Shown: one piece after another, positions 46,068 through 55,237 of the stretch
How positions within the stretch are numbered: the stretch's first letter is position 1
Layout of the letters: each line of letters begins with the position of its first letter
DNA from: Candidatus Desulfaltia sp.
GTDB taxonomy: Bacteria > Desulfobacterota > Desulfobacteria > Desulfobacterales > ETH-SRB1
Length of the DNA: 64,000 nucleotides
Assembly: GCA_030656555.1 (NCBI GenBank)
Contig: JAUSPN010000049.1
Coordinates: 62,001-126,000 of the forward strand
Reading direction: 5' to 3'
Translations under genes and position numbers: made by a program
Notes under the pieces: model-generated
The model's database searches: none
What the model saw: only the letters and a program-made list of their open reading frames with translations
What the model was told of the DNA's origin: nothing

Positions 46068-47669
46068 ATGACTGATAACAAGGCGGCAAACAGGTCGCAC
46101 TGGGAAAATGAAGAAAAGAGGCTTGACGAGCTGGTTTATCAGGCCATGTGGCCGGGTGGAGAAAAGGCTGTAAGCAGGCTGGCAAAACAGGGCAAACGAC
46201 CGGTTCGGGAACTGATTGAGAAACTGATAGATTCAGGCACGCAGTTTTTTGAGTTAAGCCGTATTGCAGGTTTTGGAATGGATTATCCAGGTGTTTTTGA
46301 TGTGCCCTGCGGGGGGCTTGTGACAGGAATTGGCAAAATTCACGGCAACTGGACTATGATCTTTGCCAATGACAGCCGTGTGAAGGCAGGCACATATTTT
46401 CCAATCACACTAAAAAAACATATGCGCGCCCAGGCAATTGCGAAGCAGTGCGGCTTAAACTGCGTTTATATCGCAGATTCAGGAGGGGCGTTCCTTCCCA
46501 TGCAGGCGGATGTCTTTCCTGATGATCAGCATTTCGGCTCCATGTTTTACAACATGGCACGCATGTCGTCGCAGGGATTAAAACAGATTACCTTAAGCAC
46601 CGGTGGCAACACGGCAGGAGGAGCCTATATTGTTTTTATGGCTTGTCAATCTGTGATGATAGATCAGATGTCATACTCATTTTTAGGCGGCCCTCCTCTT
46701 GTGAAGATGGCTACAGGAGAGGTGATTTCAGCGGAAGACCTTGGAGGCGCAAGGGTTCATACGCAGGTTTCAGGCGGTGCTGATCATTTATGCGCCAACC
46801 AGGACGAAGCAATAGAGACGGTACGGGGAATGCTTTCCCTTGAACCGCCCCAGAAAATAAATCTTCACAGGTACGCTGAAACCCCTCCGAAGATTCCTGC
46901 AGATAGAATTTATGAGTTAATGCCTGCTACCGTGCATCAGGGTATTGATGGCCGGAAGATTCTGGAATCGATTGCCGATGACAGTTACTTTATTGAATAT
47001 AAGAAAAATTATGCTCCTGGAAGAGGAGACAATATTATTACAGGGAAAATACGCATAAAGGGAATTCCGGTTGGTGTTATTGCCTCCAATGCGATCGGGA
47101 TAATATTTTTTGAGGCTGCACGCAAAGCCACGGAATGGATTGTTCGCTGCTCTCAGGAAAAAATACCGCTGCTCTTTGTCCAGAGTTCGCCGGGATACAT
47201 GGTGGGATCTGAATCTGAACATATGGGAATCGGCAAATACGGCGCAGACATGGTAAGGGCGGTTTCATGCGCTCAGGTGCCAAGGATCCAGATTGTAATA
47301 GGCCCGGATAACGGCGCTGCAAATTACGGTATGTGCGGCAGAGCATACAGACCGCATTTTCTGTTTTCAACAATGAGGGCACGCACTTCGGTTATGAGCG
47401 GGCGCAGCGCGGCAGGCGTGCTTCTCTCAATTGAAGAACGTAAGAGGGATGCCAGCGGGAAGTCCATGACCGAAGAGGAAAAAGAGGTGTTCCGTCAAAA
47501 GATGATCGAAAAATATGACGGGGAGGCCCATCCTTTTTACTGTGGCGCGCGTCTTTTGAATGACAGGGTTATAAAATTTTCAGAGATCCGGGATTGGCTT
47601 GCCATGGCTTTTGAGGTAAGCCTGCTTAAACCGATTGGCGACCCTTCTTTTGGAAACTTTAGATTTTAA
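46068..47669 (+). CDS. acyl-CoA carboxylase carboxyltransferase subunit
   Basis: GLVTGIGKIHGNWTMIFANDSRVKAGTYFPITLKKH, YIADSGGAFLPMQADVFPD, LSTGGNTAGGAYIVFMACQSVMI, GPDNGAANYGMCGRAYRPHFLFSTMRARTSVM. Confidence 0.92.
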   Translation: MTDNKAANRSHWENEEKRLDELVYQAMWPGGEKAVSRLAKQGKRPVRELIEKLIDSGTQFFELSRIAGFGMDYPGVFDVPCGGLVTGIGKIHGNWTMIFANDSRVKAGTYFPITLKKHMRAQAIAKQCGLNCVYIADSGGAFLPMQADVFPDDQHFGSMFYNMARMSSQGLKQITLSTGGNTAGGAYIVFMACQSVMIDQMSYSFLGGPPLVKMATGEVISAEDLGGARVHTQVSGGADHLCANQDEAIETVRGMLSLEPPQKINLHRYAETPPKIPADRIYELMPATVHQGIDGRKILESIADDSYFIEYKKNYAPGRGDNIITGKIRIKGIPVGVIASNAIGIIFFEAARKATEWIVRCSQEKIPLLFVQSSPGYMVGSESEHMGIGKYGADMVRAVSCAQVPRIQIVIGPDNGAANYGMCGRAYRPHFLFSTMRARTSVMSGRSAAGVLLSIEERKRDASGKSMTEEEKEVFRQKMIEKYDGEAHPFYCGARLLNDRVIKFSEIRDWLAMAFEVSLLKPIGDPSFGNFRF

Positions 47670-47695
47670 TCCCAATTTTTTTTGGAAAGGAGGCC

Positions 47696-48847
47696 TTGAT
47701 TGATATGACTGAATATGATTTTTGGAAGATTTTTCCCAAAATGCCCAGAAAGGTAACTATCGGTGACATAACGATTAGGGACGGTTTCCAGCATGAAGAA
47801 AAATTCATTTCCACTGCGGCAAAGATATTTTATCTTGAAGAGCTTATATTTGCAGGCTGCCGGCATATCGAAGTAACCAATCTTGGAAGCGCATTTTTAA
47901 TGCCCCAGTTCAGGGATGCTGAAGATTTGTTTAAACACCTGAGAGGGGATCTGTTTAAAAAACGATGTGAAAGAAAAGGTGTTAATTATAATGACATCTG
48001 CTTTACAGCCATTACTATCCGTGAATCTGCCGTTGACAGGGCTATTCAGTTAAAAGAAAAGGGTATCGGGCCTGATCGTCTCCTGATGATGGTTTCTACG
48101 GAAGAAGAGCATCATTATGCAAATGCAGGAACGACGCTTCCCGAATACTGGAAAGAAGCGGAGCGTTGCATTAAAAAATGCAATGATGCGGGCATGAAGA
48201 TGTGTGGAACGGTCAGCACTATCTGGGGGAGTCCTATTGGCGGGGCTACGGATATGAAGGATGCAGTTGAATTCTCAAAAAGATGGCTGGCAATCGGAGC
48301 CCACGACATTGAACATGCGGACCATGACGGCAGCGCTTCAGCTCCGGATGTTTACCGTTATTTTTCCATGATACTTGATGAAATGCCCGATCCAGCTCTC
48401 CATATCGGCCATTTCCACGAAACAAAGCGCATATCGTCGGCATCTGTTCTGGCGGCATTGCAGGCAGGGATTACATTCTTTGAGGCAACCATGGGAGGCC
48501 TTGGCGGACAGCCGGCAACCTTCATGGATGACTGTCCTACCAAGGGCACGGGAGAATATTATTATAAAGATCCAAGATATGTGGGTTTGGTTACACTGGA
48601 GGATACGCTGGTACAAATCGACGAGATGGGCATCGAGCATGGATATGATGTCGACCGTATTCTATGGCTTGGCAGGCAGATGGAAAAGACAATTGGACGA
48701 AAACTGCGTTCCGAGGCTATAATTAATGGCCGGACTTTAAAAGAAGGGCATATGGAATTTGCCAGACCAGGTTTAAAGGAAAGAAAGATAAAATTAAGCG
48801 AAGAGCCTGGACAAAAAATTCCAGGTGATTGGAATTTTTTGAATTAA
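47696..48847 (+). CDS. HMG-CoA lyase-like / pyruvate carboxyltransferase family protein
   Basis: VTIGDITIRDGFQHEEKFISTAAKIFYLEELIFAGCRHIEVTN, HIGHFHETKRISSASVLAALQAGITFFEATMGGLGGQP. Confidence 0.82.
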   Translation: MIDMTEYDFWKIFPKMPRKVTIGDITIRDGFQHEEKFISTAAKIFYLEELIFAGCRHIEVTNLGSAFLMPQFRDAEDLFKHLRGDLFKKRCERKGVNYNDICFTAITIRESAVDRAIQLKEKGIGPDRLLMMVSTEEEHHYANAGTTLPEYWKEAERCIKKCNDAGMKMCGTVSTIWGSPIGGATDMKDAVEFSKRWLAIGAHDIEHADHDGSASAPDVYRYFSMILDEMPDPALHIGHFHETKRISSASVLAALQAGITFFEATMGGLGGQPATFMDDCPTKGTGEYYYKDPRYVGLVTLEDTLVQIDEMGIEHGYDVDRILWLGRQMEKTIGRKLRSEAIINGRTLKEGHMEFARPGLKERKIKLSEEPGQKIPGDWNFLN

Positions 48848-48857
48848 GGAGTTAAAA

Positions 48858-49496
48858 ATGGAAACAAAGAAGCAAAAATCCCATATAAATGTGGACTTTT
48901 TTGAGGATCTGACAGGTGACATCTCTACGTCAAAAAATAAAGGCATTGAAGACATCGGAAAAAAGATTAAATCTCTCAGAGAAGAAAAAGGGTTATCAAT
49001 TGACGAGGTTTCCAAGCTGACAGGGTTTGATTCTGAGCTTCTTACAAGCATAGAAAAAAACGAGGTGCAGCCACAGCTTGGCACGGTTATCAAGCTTTCA
49101 AAGGCATTAGACGGCGCATTCAGCCGTCTGGTTTCAGGGGTTGGTGACAGGTTCTATTCGGTTACCCGGAAGGATGATCAGAAGATCGTTTCAAAATCAA
49201 CGTCAAAAAAGGGTAAAAAGAAACTATATACCTACAGAAGCCTTGCCCCTGAAGTAAAAGGGCGTCACATGGAGGCCATGATTGTCAAGCTCGAAGAAAA
49301 CCCGGAAAAAGAGCTGTCGGTTCATGATGGGGAAGAATTTATCTATATTATAGATGGAGTTGCGGCGCTCAAAATCGGAGAGGAATACTTTGATCTTAAG
49401 CCAGGGGACAGCGTTTACTACCTTTCAACCGTACCACACCAGATTACTTCTAAAAAAGGCCAGGCAACTATATTAGCTGTGCTTTATGAAGGCTAA
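48858..49496 (+). CDS. XRE HTH-cupin regulator
   Basis: IGKKIKSLREEKGLSIDEVSKLTGFDSELLTSIEKNEVQPQLGTVIKLSKAL plus cupin SVHDGEEFIYIIDGVAALKIGEEYFDLKPGDSVYYLSTVPHQI. Confidence 0.92.
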   Translation: METKKQKSHINVDFFEDLTGDISTSKNKGIEDIGKKIKSLREEKGLSIDEVSKLTGFDSELLTSIEKNEVQPQLGTVIKLSKALDGAFSRLVSGVGDRFYSVTRKDDQKIVSKSTSKKGKKKLYTYRSLAPEVKGRHMEAMIVKLEENPEKELSVHDGEEFIYIIDGVAALKIGEEYFDLKPGDSVYYLSTVPHQITSKKGQATILAVLYEG

Positions 49497-50271
49497 AGGA
49501 GACTCACTAATGGCCGAAACAGCCAAAACGCCTGAAGACCTGAACCATGAAGATAAGGCACGTCTTGTTCTTGACATGTTTCACAGGATAATAATCCACT
49601 ACGGCCTATGGTTTGCCGAGATAAAGCATCAGATGGGTATGGAGAAGGCTCTTGAAATACTGGGCAATGCATCAAAAAGAAGTTATGCTTATCAGATGAA
49701 AAGGCTTTCCAAAGTTCTTGGGTTTGAGATGAAGGATGATCTTCCGGTGTCTTTGTTGGAAATGCCGGAGGAATCGATTCAGAAGCTTATGGACAGTGTT
49801 GCGTTAAACTGGCTTGCAAATGACGGTGTATGGTTTCAGGCAGTGGAATTTGAAAGTGGCATGAACGATGCCAAGCGATGCAACGATTCCTGCTGGGCGC
49901 ATTTTTCTCCTTTTGAAGCCTGGTCAATTAAAAGGTTTTTGAATCTTTCTGAAAATTCCGGACTTGAAGGTTTAAAAAGAGCTCTTAATTTTCGTCTCTA
50001 TGCCAATATTAATACCCAATCCATTATTGATGAAAACCCGGATAGTTTTGTGTTTCAAATGAATGAGTGCCGAGTTCAGTCAGCACGAAAACGGAAAGGG
50101 CTTGATGATTATCCGTGTAAATCCGGAGGATTAATTGAATATACATCTTTTGCAAAAACCATCGATCCGGCAATCGGCACGGAATGCATAGGCTGTCCCT
50201 CTGATGCACATCCTGACGACTGGTACTGCGCCTGGCGATTTAAAATCAACCGGTCAGCCGATAAAGAGTAG
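49486..50271 (+). CDS. DUF6125-like protein
   Basis: RLVLDMFHRIIIHYGLWFAEIKHQMGMEKALEIL...CRVQSARKRKGLDDYPCKSGGLIEYTSFAKTIDPAIGTECIGCPSDAHPDDWYCAWRFKI. Confidence 0.6.
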   Translation: MKAKGDSLMAETAKTPEDLNHEDKARLVLDMFHRIIIHYGLWFAEIKHQMGMEKALEILGNASKRSYAYQMKRLSKVLGFEMKDDLPVSLLEMPEESIQKLMDSVALNWLANDGVWFQAVEFESGMNDAKRCNDSCWAHFSPFEAWSIKRFLNLSENSGLEGLKRALNFRLYANINTQSIIDENPDSFVFQMNECRVQSARKRKGLDDYPCKSGGLIEYTSFAKTIDPAIGTECIGCPSDAHPDDWYCAWRFKINRSADKE

Positions 50272-50359
50272 CTACCCTGCCTTCTGTATTCCACATTATT
50301 TATGTCCCCGCATGCTCCGCCAGCGAGGCGGGATCGATAGTATCTTTGAAATCAGACTT

Positions 50360-50551
50360 TCAGTTGTTATGAATACCTGGGCGCATAAAACCCATTTCCT
50401 TTAATGATAAACAACCTTTCTTTGTGATAATTATGTGATCCAAAACAGATATTCCAATGATTTCACCGGCATCAACCAGCTGTATGGTAATTGCTATATC
50501 ATCGGGGCTTGGTTTGAGTATGCCTGAAGGGTGGTTGTGGGCAATTATTTT
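50360..50551 (-). pseudogene. radC: 3' remnant of radC (JAB/MPN domain)
   Basis: Minus-strand translation RKIIAHNHPSGILKPSPDDIAITIQLVDAGEIIGISVLDHIIITKKGCLSLKEMGFMRPGIHNN*. Confidence 0.8.
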
Positions 50552-51030
50552 CCGACCTGATTTTCCAACTCAACAATCCCTCGTAATTGTTTTATGATTC
50601 CTTCTCTTACCTTTTTATTTCTTGTCTTGCGAAAGAGTTTCAAGAAAGTCCTTTCTTCCTTGTCGAGGGGTTGGAAGGTTTCAATGGAATCTTCTCCGGA
50701 ATTATATTTTAAGACATGCTCTGAAACCTTAAGAGAGCTTTTTTCTTCCTCGAAAAAGGTGGTAATATTAATTCCAAGGGCTTCTGAGATCTGTTGCAAT
50801 CGCATGACAGAAATCCTGGTTGAGCCCTTCTCGTATTTTTGGATTTGCTGAAAAGAAAGACCTATTTTTTCGGCTAAATCAATCTGAGAAAGACCCCAGT
50901 TTTTCCTTATCTGTCTAATTTTCAGCCCAACCTTTTTTTCTATCAATCCCTTTTTCCTTTGATCGGTATTATCCAACCCCTTACTATTTAGATAAACATT
51001 TACCATATAAAAAACCGAAAAGTCCAACAA
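50545..51030 (-). CDS. XRE family helix-turn-helix regulator
   Basis: VGLKIRQIRKNWGLSQIDLAEKIGLSFQQIQKYEKGSTRISVMRLQQISEALGINITTFFEE. Confidence 0.9.
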   Translation of the reverse strand: MLDFSVFYMVNVYLNSKGLDNTDQRKKGLIEKKVGLKIRQIRKNWGLSQIDLAEKIGLSFQQIQKYEKGSTRISVMRLQQISEALGINITTFFEEEKSSLKVSEHVLKYNSGEDSIETFQPLDKEERTFLKLFRKTRNKKVREGIIKQLRGIVELENQVGK

Positions 51031-51082
51031 CCGACGGTGGTATTTTTTTCTTGCTTTTAATATCCTCTTGGTTGTATTATAA

Positions 51083-51472
51083 ATGAAAAAAGAGGACTAT
51101 ATGGGGAAAAAAAGGATACTTATCGCAGATGACGAGGAGGCTATAAGGATTTTACTTGCTATGGCTCTGAAAACTTATGATTACGAGGTTGATATTGTTA
51201 AAAATGGGCTTGAGGCGATCAACAATATTTACAAAAGATCTTATGATTTAATTATCACGGATTATATGATGCCCGAAATGGACGGACTTGAATTAACCAA
51301 AAGGATAAGATCAGAATATCCTTTTATTCCAATTCTTATTGTTTCCGCCAATGGGCCTGTACATGATTTCCTGAAAAGTGGGGCTACTGCTTGTATTCCA
51401 AAACCATTCAATATCTTCGAACTACAAAACATAATAAAAACAATGCTGAACCGCAATAGCGAGCGAATCTAA
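51083..51472 (+). CDS. single-domain response regulator (CheY-like receiver)
   Basis: KRILIADDEEAIRILLAMALKTYDYEV...SYDLIITDYMMPEMDGLELTKRIRSEYPFIPILIVSANG...IPKPFNIFELQNII. Confidence 0.93.
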   Translation: MKKEDYMGKKRILIADDEEAIRILLAMALKTYDYEVDIVKNGLEAINNIYKRSYDLIITDYMMPEMDGLELTKRIRSEYPFIPILIVSANGPVHDFLKSGATACIPKPFNIFELQNIIKTMLNRNSERI

Positions 51473-51533
51473 AAATGGCTACTTCCTTACGGTCGAAGAT
51501 TCCCTGTAGCTTGCTACAGGGAATCTTCAATAA
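51447..51533 (+). repeat. dispersed repeat copy with strong terminal palindrome
   Basis: TGAACCGCAATAGCGAGCGAATCTAAAAATGGCTACTTCCTTACGGTC + GAAGATTCCCTGTAGC TT GCTACAGGGAATCTTC (16-bp stem, 51495-51528). Confidence 0.85.
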
Positions 51534-51605
51534 AGAAAAATAGACTGATATTTATAGTCATTATCATTTTTCCTTTATACACGTTTCAAGCATGATTAAA
51601 AAGCC

Positions 51606-52952
51606 TTAAACCGCTAATGACGTAAGAACGTTGTGTGTCCGATCTGTTATATCCATCAACTCTTCTTCTGTTACACATAGCGGAAGGAAGAGATATATGA
51701 CATTTCCCAATGGGCGAAGGATCAATCCGTTTTTCAGCCCTTTTTTGTAAACCGACAATCCTATCCTGTCTTCAAAAGAGAATGGCTTTTTGGTTTGTCT
51801 GTTTTTTACAAGTTCGAATGCTGCTACCATCCCTATATGTCTTACATCACCTACAATCGGAATCTCTCTGAATTTTTGTATGACCTTATGAAAAGTTACG
51901 ATTTTTGCCGCTGCATTTTCCAGTGTCTTCTCTTTTTTAAAGAGCTCTAAAGAAGCAAATCCTGCGGCCGTGCTTAACGGGTTGGCCGTATAGGTGTGAC
52001 CATGATAAAAGGTCATGTTGCTGGTATAATCAGCATAAAAGGCATCATATATCTCATCGGTCGTCAGGGTGGCGGCAAGAGGGAGAGTCCCGTTGGTTAT
52101 CCCTTTTGAAAGGCACATAAAATCCGGCTTTACTCCTGCATGCTCGACCGCAAACATCTTTCCTGTCCTTCCGAAACCCGTGGCCACCTCATCCACGATC
52201 AGATGGATATTGTATGCATCGGCAAGTGCCGCAACCTTTTTAAGATACTCAACAGGATAGATAATAAAACCCCCTGCCCCCTGCATCATAGGCTCAAGTA
52301 TGATTCCTGCGATCTCATTGCTATGTTCCTTAAGAAGTTCCTCCAGAGGATCAACACATTCTATGGCGCAGGTTTCTCGTTTCTTAGCGCACGGACATCG
52401 GTAACAATAAGGAGAAGGTATCTTAAATGCGTCAAAAAGAAGGGGGGCAAATGTTTGATTAAAGACTGAGTCCCCTCCAACGCTCATTGCACCAATAGTG
52501 TCGCCGTGATATCCGTTTTCAAGCCCGATAAATTTCTCCTTTTTTTCCTGCCCTTTATTTTTCCAAAACTGGAATGACATCTTCAGGGCTACTTCGCAGG
52601 AAGTGGAGCCATTGTCTGAATAAAAGACTTTACTGAGATTTTCAGGGGAACATTGAACCAGACTTTCTGCAAGTAATATTGCATTCTTATGGGTAAACCC
52701 GGCAAAGAGAACATGATCAAGCTCGGAAAGCTGTTTTTTTATCGCGGACTGGATATAGGGATGATTGTGCCCGTGCACGTTACACCACCAGGAAGAGATG
52801 GTGTCATAATAGACATTTCCTTCATGGTCGTAAAGACGGCAACCCTCCCCTTTTTCAATCAAGACAGGATATTCCTTTTCATAATCTTTCATCTGAGTAT
52901 AAGGATGCCAGATATATTTTCTGTCTTTTTCCAACAGGTCAAAATTTATCAT
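51606..52952 (-). CDS. bioA: adenosylmethionine-8-amino-7-oxononanoate aminotransferase
   Basis: WHPYTQMKDYEKEYPVLIEKGEGCRLYDHEGNVYYDTISSWWCNVHGHNHP, LIVDEVATGFGRTGKMFAVEHAGVKPDFMCLSKGITNG. Confidence 0.96.
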   Translation of the reverse strand: MINFDLLEKDRKYIWHPYTQMKDYEKEYPVLIEKGEGCRLYDHEGNVYYDTISSWWCNVHGHNHPYIQSAIKKQLSELDHVLFAGFTHKNAILLAESLVQCSPENLSKVFYSDNGSTSCEVALKMSFQFWKNKGQEKKEKFIGLENGYHGDTIGAMSVGGDSVFNQTFAPLLFDAFKIPSPYCYRCPCAKKRETCAIECVDPLEELLKEHSNEIAGIILEPMMQGAGGFIIYPVEYLKKVAALADAYNIHLIVDEVATGFGRTGKMFAVEHAGVKPDFMCLSKGITNGTLPLAATLTTDEIYDAFYADYTSNMTFYHGHTYTANPLSTAAGFASLELFKKEKTLENAAAKIVTFHKVIQKFREIPIVGDVRHIGMVAAFELVKNRQTKKPFSFEDRIGLSVYKKGLKNGLILRPLGNVIYLFLPLCVTEEELMDITDRTHNVLTSLAV

Positions 52953-53644
52953 ATTGCCCGAAGTATCCTTTCTCCTATAGGTTCAAATTCATCGATTAAC
53001 GCCTCCATTGAATCGAGTTTGGATAACGATCCAAACGATGGTCTTTTTCCTATTCTGGAAATAGTTTTTCTATTATCCTCTTCTATTATTTTATCCTCTT
53101 TTCCTGCAAAATTAAAGACCATGCCGAGTATCGTGATATCTCTTTTTGTTAGGGCCTCAATGGTAAGAAGGGTATGGTTGATTGTGCCTAAACCGCTATC
53201 AGTGACGATCAAGACGGGAATTGCAAGATCTGCCACAAGATCGATCAGAAGACGGTCTCGGGTAAGAGGAACCAGAACCCCCCCCACCCCTTCGACTATA
53301 AGAAGATCGTGCCTACGCATAAGCGTATGATAGCTTTCTACGATCTTATCAATATCAACCTCTTGCCCTTCCAGTTCTGCGGCAAGATGCGGAGAGGCTG
53401 GGAAATCGAATGTATATGGATGTAAAAGCAAAGGGTTATCAACATCTTCCTTTTCCCTTCCTATCATCGAGAGGCAATAATCGATATCGTCCGAGGTATT
53501 CCTGTTTCCAGTGCTCACCCATTTTTGAATTCCGACGTTAATACCTTTACGGCTCAAGTACCTGGCCAGGCAGCCGCATATAACTGTTTTGCCTATGCCT
53601 GTATTGGTGCCGGTAATAAATAAGCTTTTATTTTTCATAGACAT
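52949..53644 (-). CDS. bioD: dethiobiotin synthetase
   Basis: LFITGTNTGIGKTVICGCLARYL, LLIVEGVGGVLVPLTRDRLLIDLVADLAIPVLIVTDSGLGTINHTLLT. Confidence 0.95.
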   Translation of the reverse strand: MSMKNKSLFITGTNTGIGKTVICGCLARYLSRKGINVGIQKWVSTGNRNTSDDIDYCLSMIGREKEDVDNPLLLHPYTFDFPASPHLAAELEGQEVDIDKIVESYHTLMRRHDLLIVEGVGGVLVPLTRDRLLIDLVADLAIPVLIVTDSGLGTINHTLLTIEALTKRDITILGMVFNFAGKEDKIIEEDNRKTISRIGKRPSFGSLSKLDSMEALIDEFEPIGERILRAI

Positions 53645-53763
53645 TCCACGAGACCTTTGAAAAATGTCCCCTTTTGCCCGATTACTGCGTCAGGCTTAAA
53701 TATAATTTTGAGTTTTTAATTATCAATGAAGGAAAAAATCCGATTTTAATTCAACATTTAAAA

Positions 53764-54555
53764 TTAATAATTCTCAATGTAGCCGGCCTCACATAAAAAA
53801 ACCTGATAACTTATCTTTATTGCCCCGAACCTCCTGATATAAGCATTTTCAGCCTTTTCAAGAAGCGCCGGAGTAAACAGAATCCTGTCTCCGTTTTTTC
53901 TAATATTTACTCCGGTATGTTTTATTGTCTTTAACAGCCCAAGGATGTTCTCATGTTTTCCTGTAAACACGGTTTCGCTTATTTTGACACTTTTAAAAAT
54001 AGTGTTCAAAAGGGATTTCACCTCATCATGTCGCATAAAATCTTGCGCCGCCATATTTACTTTTCCTGGATATATATCCTTCATTATTTCATAAAGTTCA
54101 TAGAATGTTTCAGGCCCCATCATTGAAAAAACAATCATTCCTCTGTTGGCGAGCAGTTCATGGTAGTGTTCCAACCCTTTCTTTAAATCCGCAAACCATT
54201 GAAAGGTGGAATTTGAAGTAATCAGATCGTATTTTTTCCCGGTTTCAGGAATAAACTCCTCTGCATCATCAACAAACAGTCTGATACTTTTGTTCTTGTT
54301 TAATTTACGAGCGGCAACAGAGATCATCTCAGACGAGAAATCTATAGCTGTAATGTCGGCTGACGGAAACCTTTCTTGCAGCATCTTAGTGTAATTTCCT
54401 GTCCCGCATCCGATTTCAAGTATATTCTGAAAAATATGAGGCTGTATTGAATTTATAAGCCTGACGGCAATCTCCTTCTGGACAGAAGCATATTGATCAT
54501 AGGTAGCGGCAGCTTTTGAAAACGAATTTTTTATCCTCTGTTTATATTCCCGCAT
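53764..54555 (-). CDS. bioC: malonyl-ACP O-methyltransferase
   Basis: KNSFSKAAATYDQYASVQKEIAVRLINSI...ILEIGCGTGNYTKMLQERFPSADITAIDFSSEMI. Internal start MREYKQRI. Confidence 0.92.
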   Translation of the reverse strand: MREYKQRIKNSFSKAAATYDQYASVQKEIAVRLINSIQPHIFQNILEIGCGTGNYTKMLQERFPSADITAIDFSSEMISVAARKLNKNKSIRLFVDDAEEFIPETGKKYDLITSNSTFQWFADLKKGLEHYHELLANRGMIVFSMMGPETFYELYEIMKDIYPGKVNMAAQDFMRHDEVKSLLNTIFKSVKISETVFTGKHENILGLLKTIKHTGVNIRKNGDRILFTPALLEKAENAYIRRFGAIKISYQVFLCEAGYIENY

Positions 54556-55237
54556 AAAATCTTTCCTTGAAATCAGGCTCGAGAAACGGGAGATGTCCGC
54601 TTTTTTTAAAAGCAACGATCCTGGGAAAAGAGATATCCTTTGCCATTTGAACTATCTCGGAATAAGGCGCAATCCGGTCTTTTTCCCCATGAATTATCCT
54701 TACAGGATTTTCTTTCAGCGCAGCGGTCTCAAGTGTTTGTTGCATCAGGTACTCGAGCCCGTTTAAAAGAAATTCCAGATCGAGCATCTCTATATAGGAT
54801 GAAAACACGCGCTCTTTAAACCACTCAAATGTCCGTTTTTGTCCTATAAAGCAATTTCTGTAAAACCGGCTCAGATATAATCTGCGATCCTTTATTAAAA
54901 GGGCGATCTGGGAATCGATTTCTTTTTTTGGGTAGCTTTTTCTCATGGAAACTAAAAAGATTTCTTCCGCGAACTCCCAGCCATATTCCTCTAAAAAACT
55001 GATAGCCAAAAATCCCCCCATTGACCATCCAAAGAGCGAGACCTTTTTAATCTGATTTTCAACCAGCGCGCTCATAAGGTCTGCGCTGAAACGCTTTGGA
55101 TCATTTATTTGTGGAAGAAGATAATCGAAATCAAGATCAAGCGGCTCAAATATTCTTGCGTCAAAACCCCATCCAGGGATCAACACAAGAACTTTGTTGT
55201 GCCCCCTATTTAGATATTGGAATCTGTTTAAACGCAT
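54542..55237 (-). CDS. alpha/beta hydrolase, BioH-like pimeloyl-ACP methyl ester esterase
   Basis: VLVLIPGWGFDARIF, LFGWSMGGFLAISFL, IIHGEKDRIAPYSEI, FKKSGHLPFLEPD; located between bioF and bioC. Confidence 0.8.
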   Translation of the reverse strand: MRLNRFQYLNRGHNKVLVLIPGWGFDARIFEPLDLDFDYLLPQINDPKRFSADLMSALVENQIKKVSLFGWSMGGFLAISFLEEYGWEFAEEIFLVSMRKSYPKKEIDSQIALLIKDRRLYLSRFYRNCFIGQKRTFEWFKERVFSSYIEMLDLEFLLNGLEYLMQQTLETAALKENPVRIIHGEKDRIAPYSEIVQMAKDISFPRIVAFKKSGHLPFLEPDFKERFYAGI

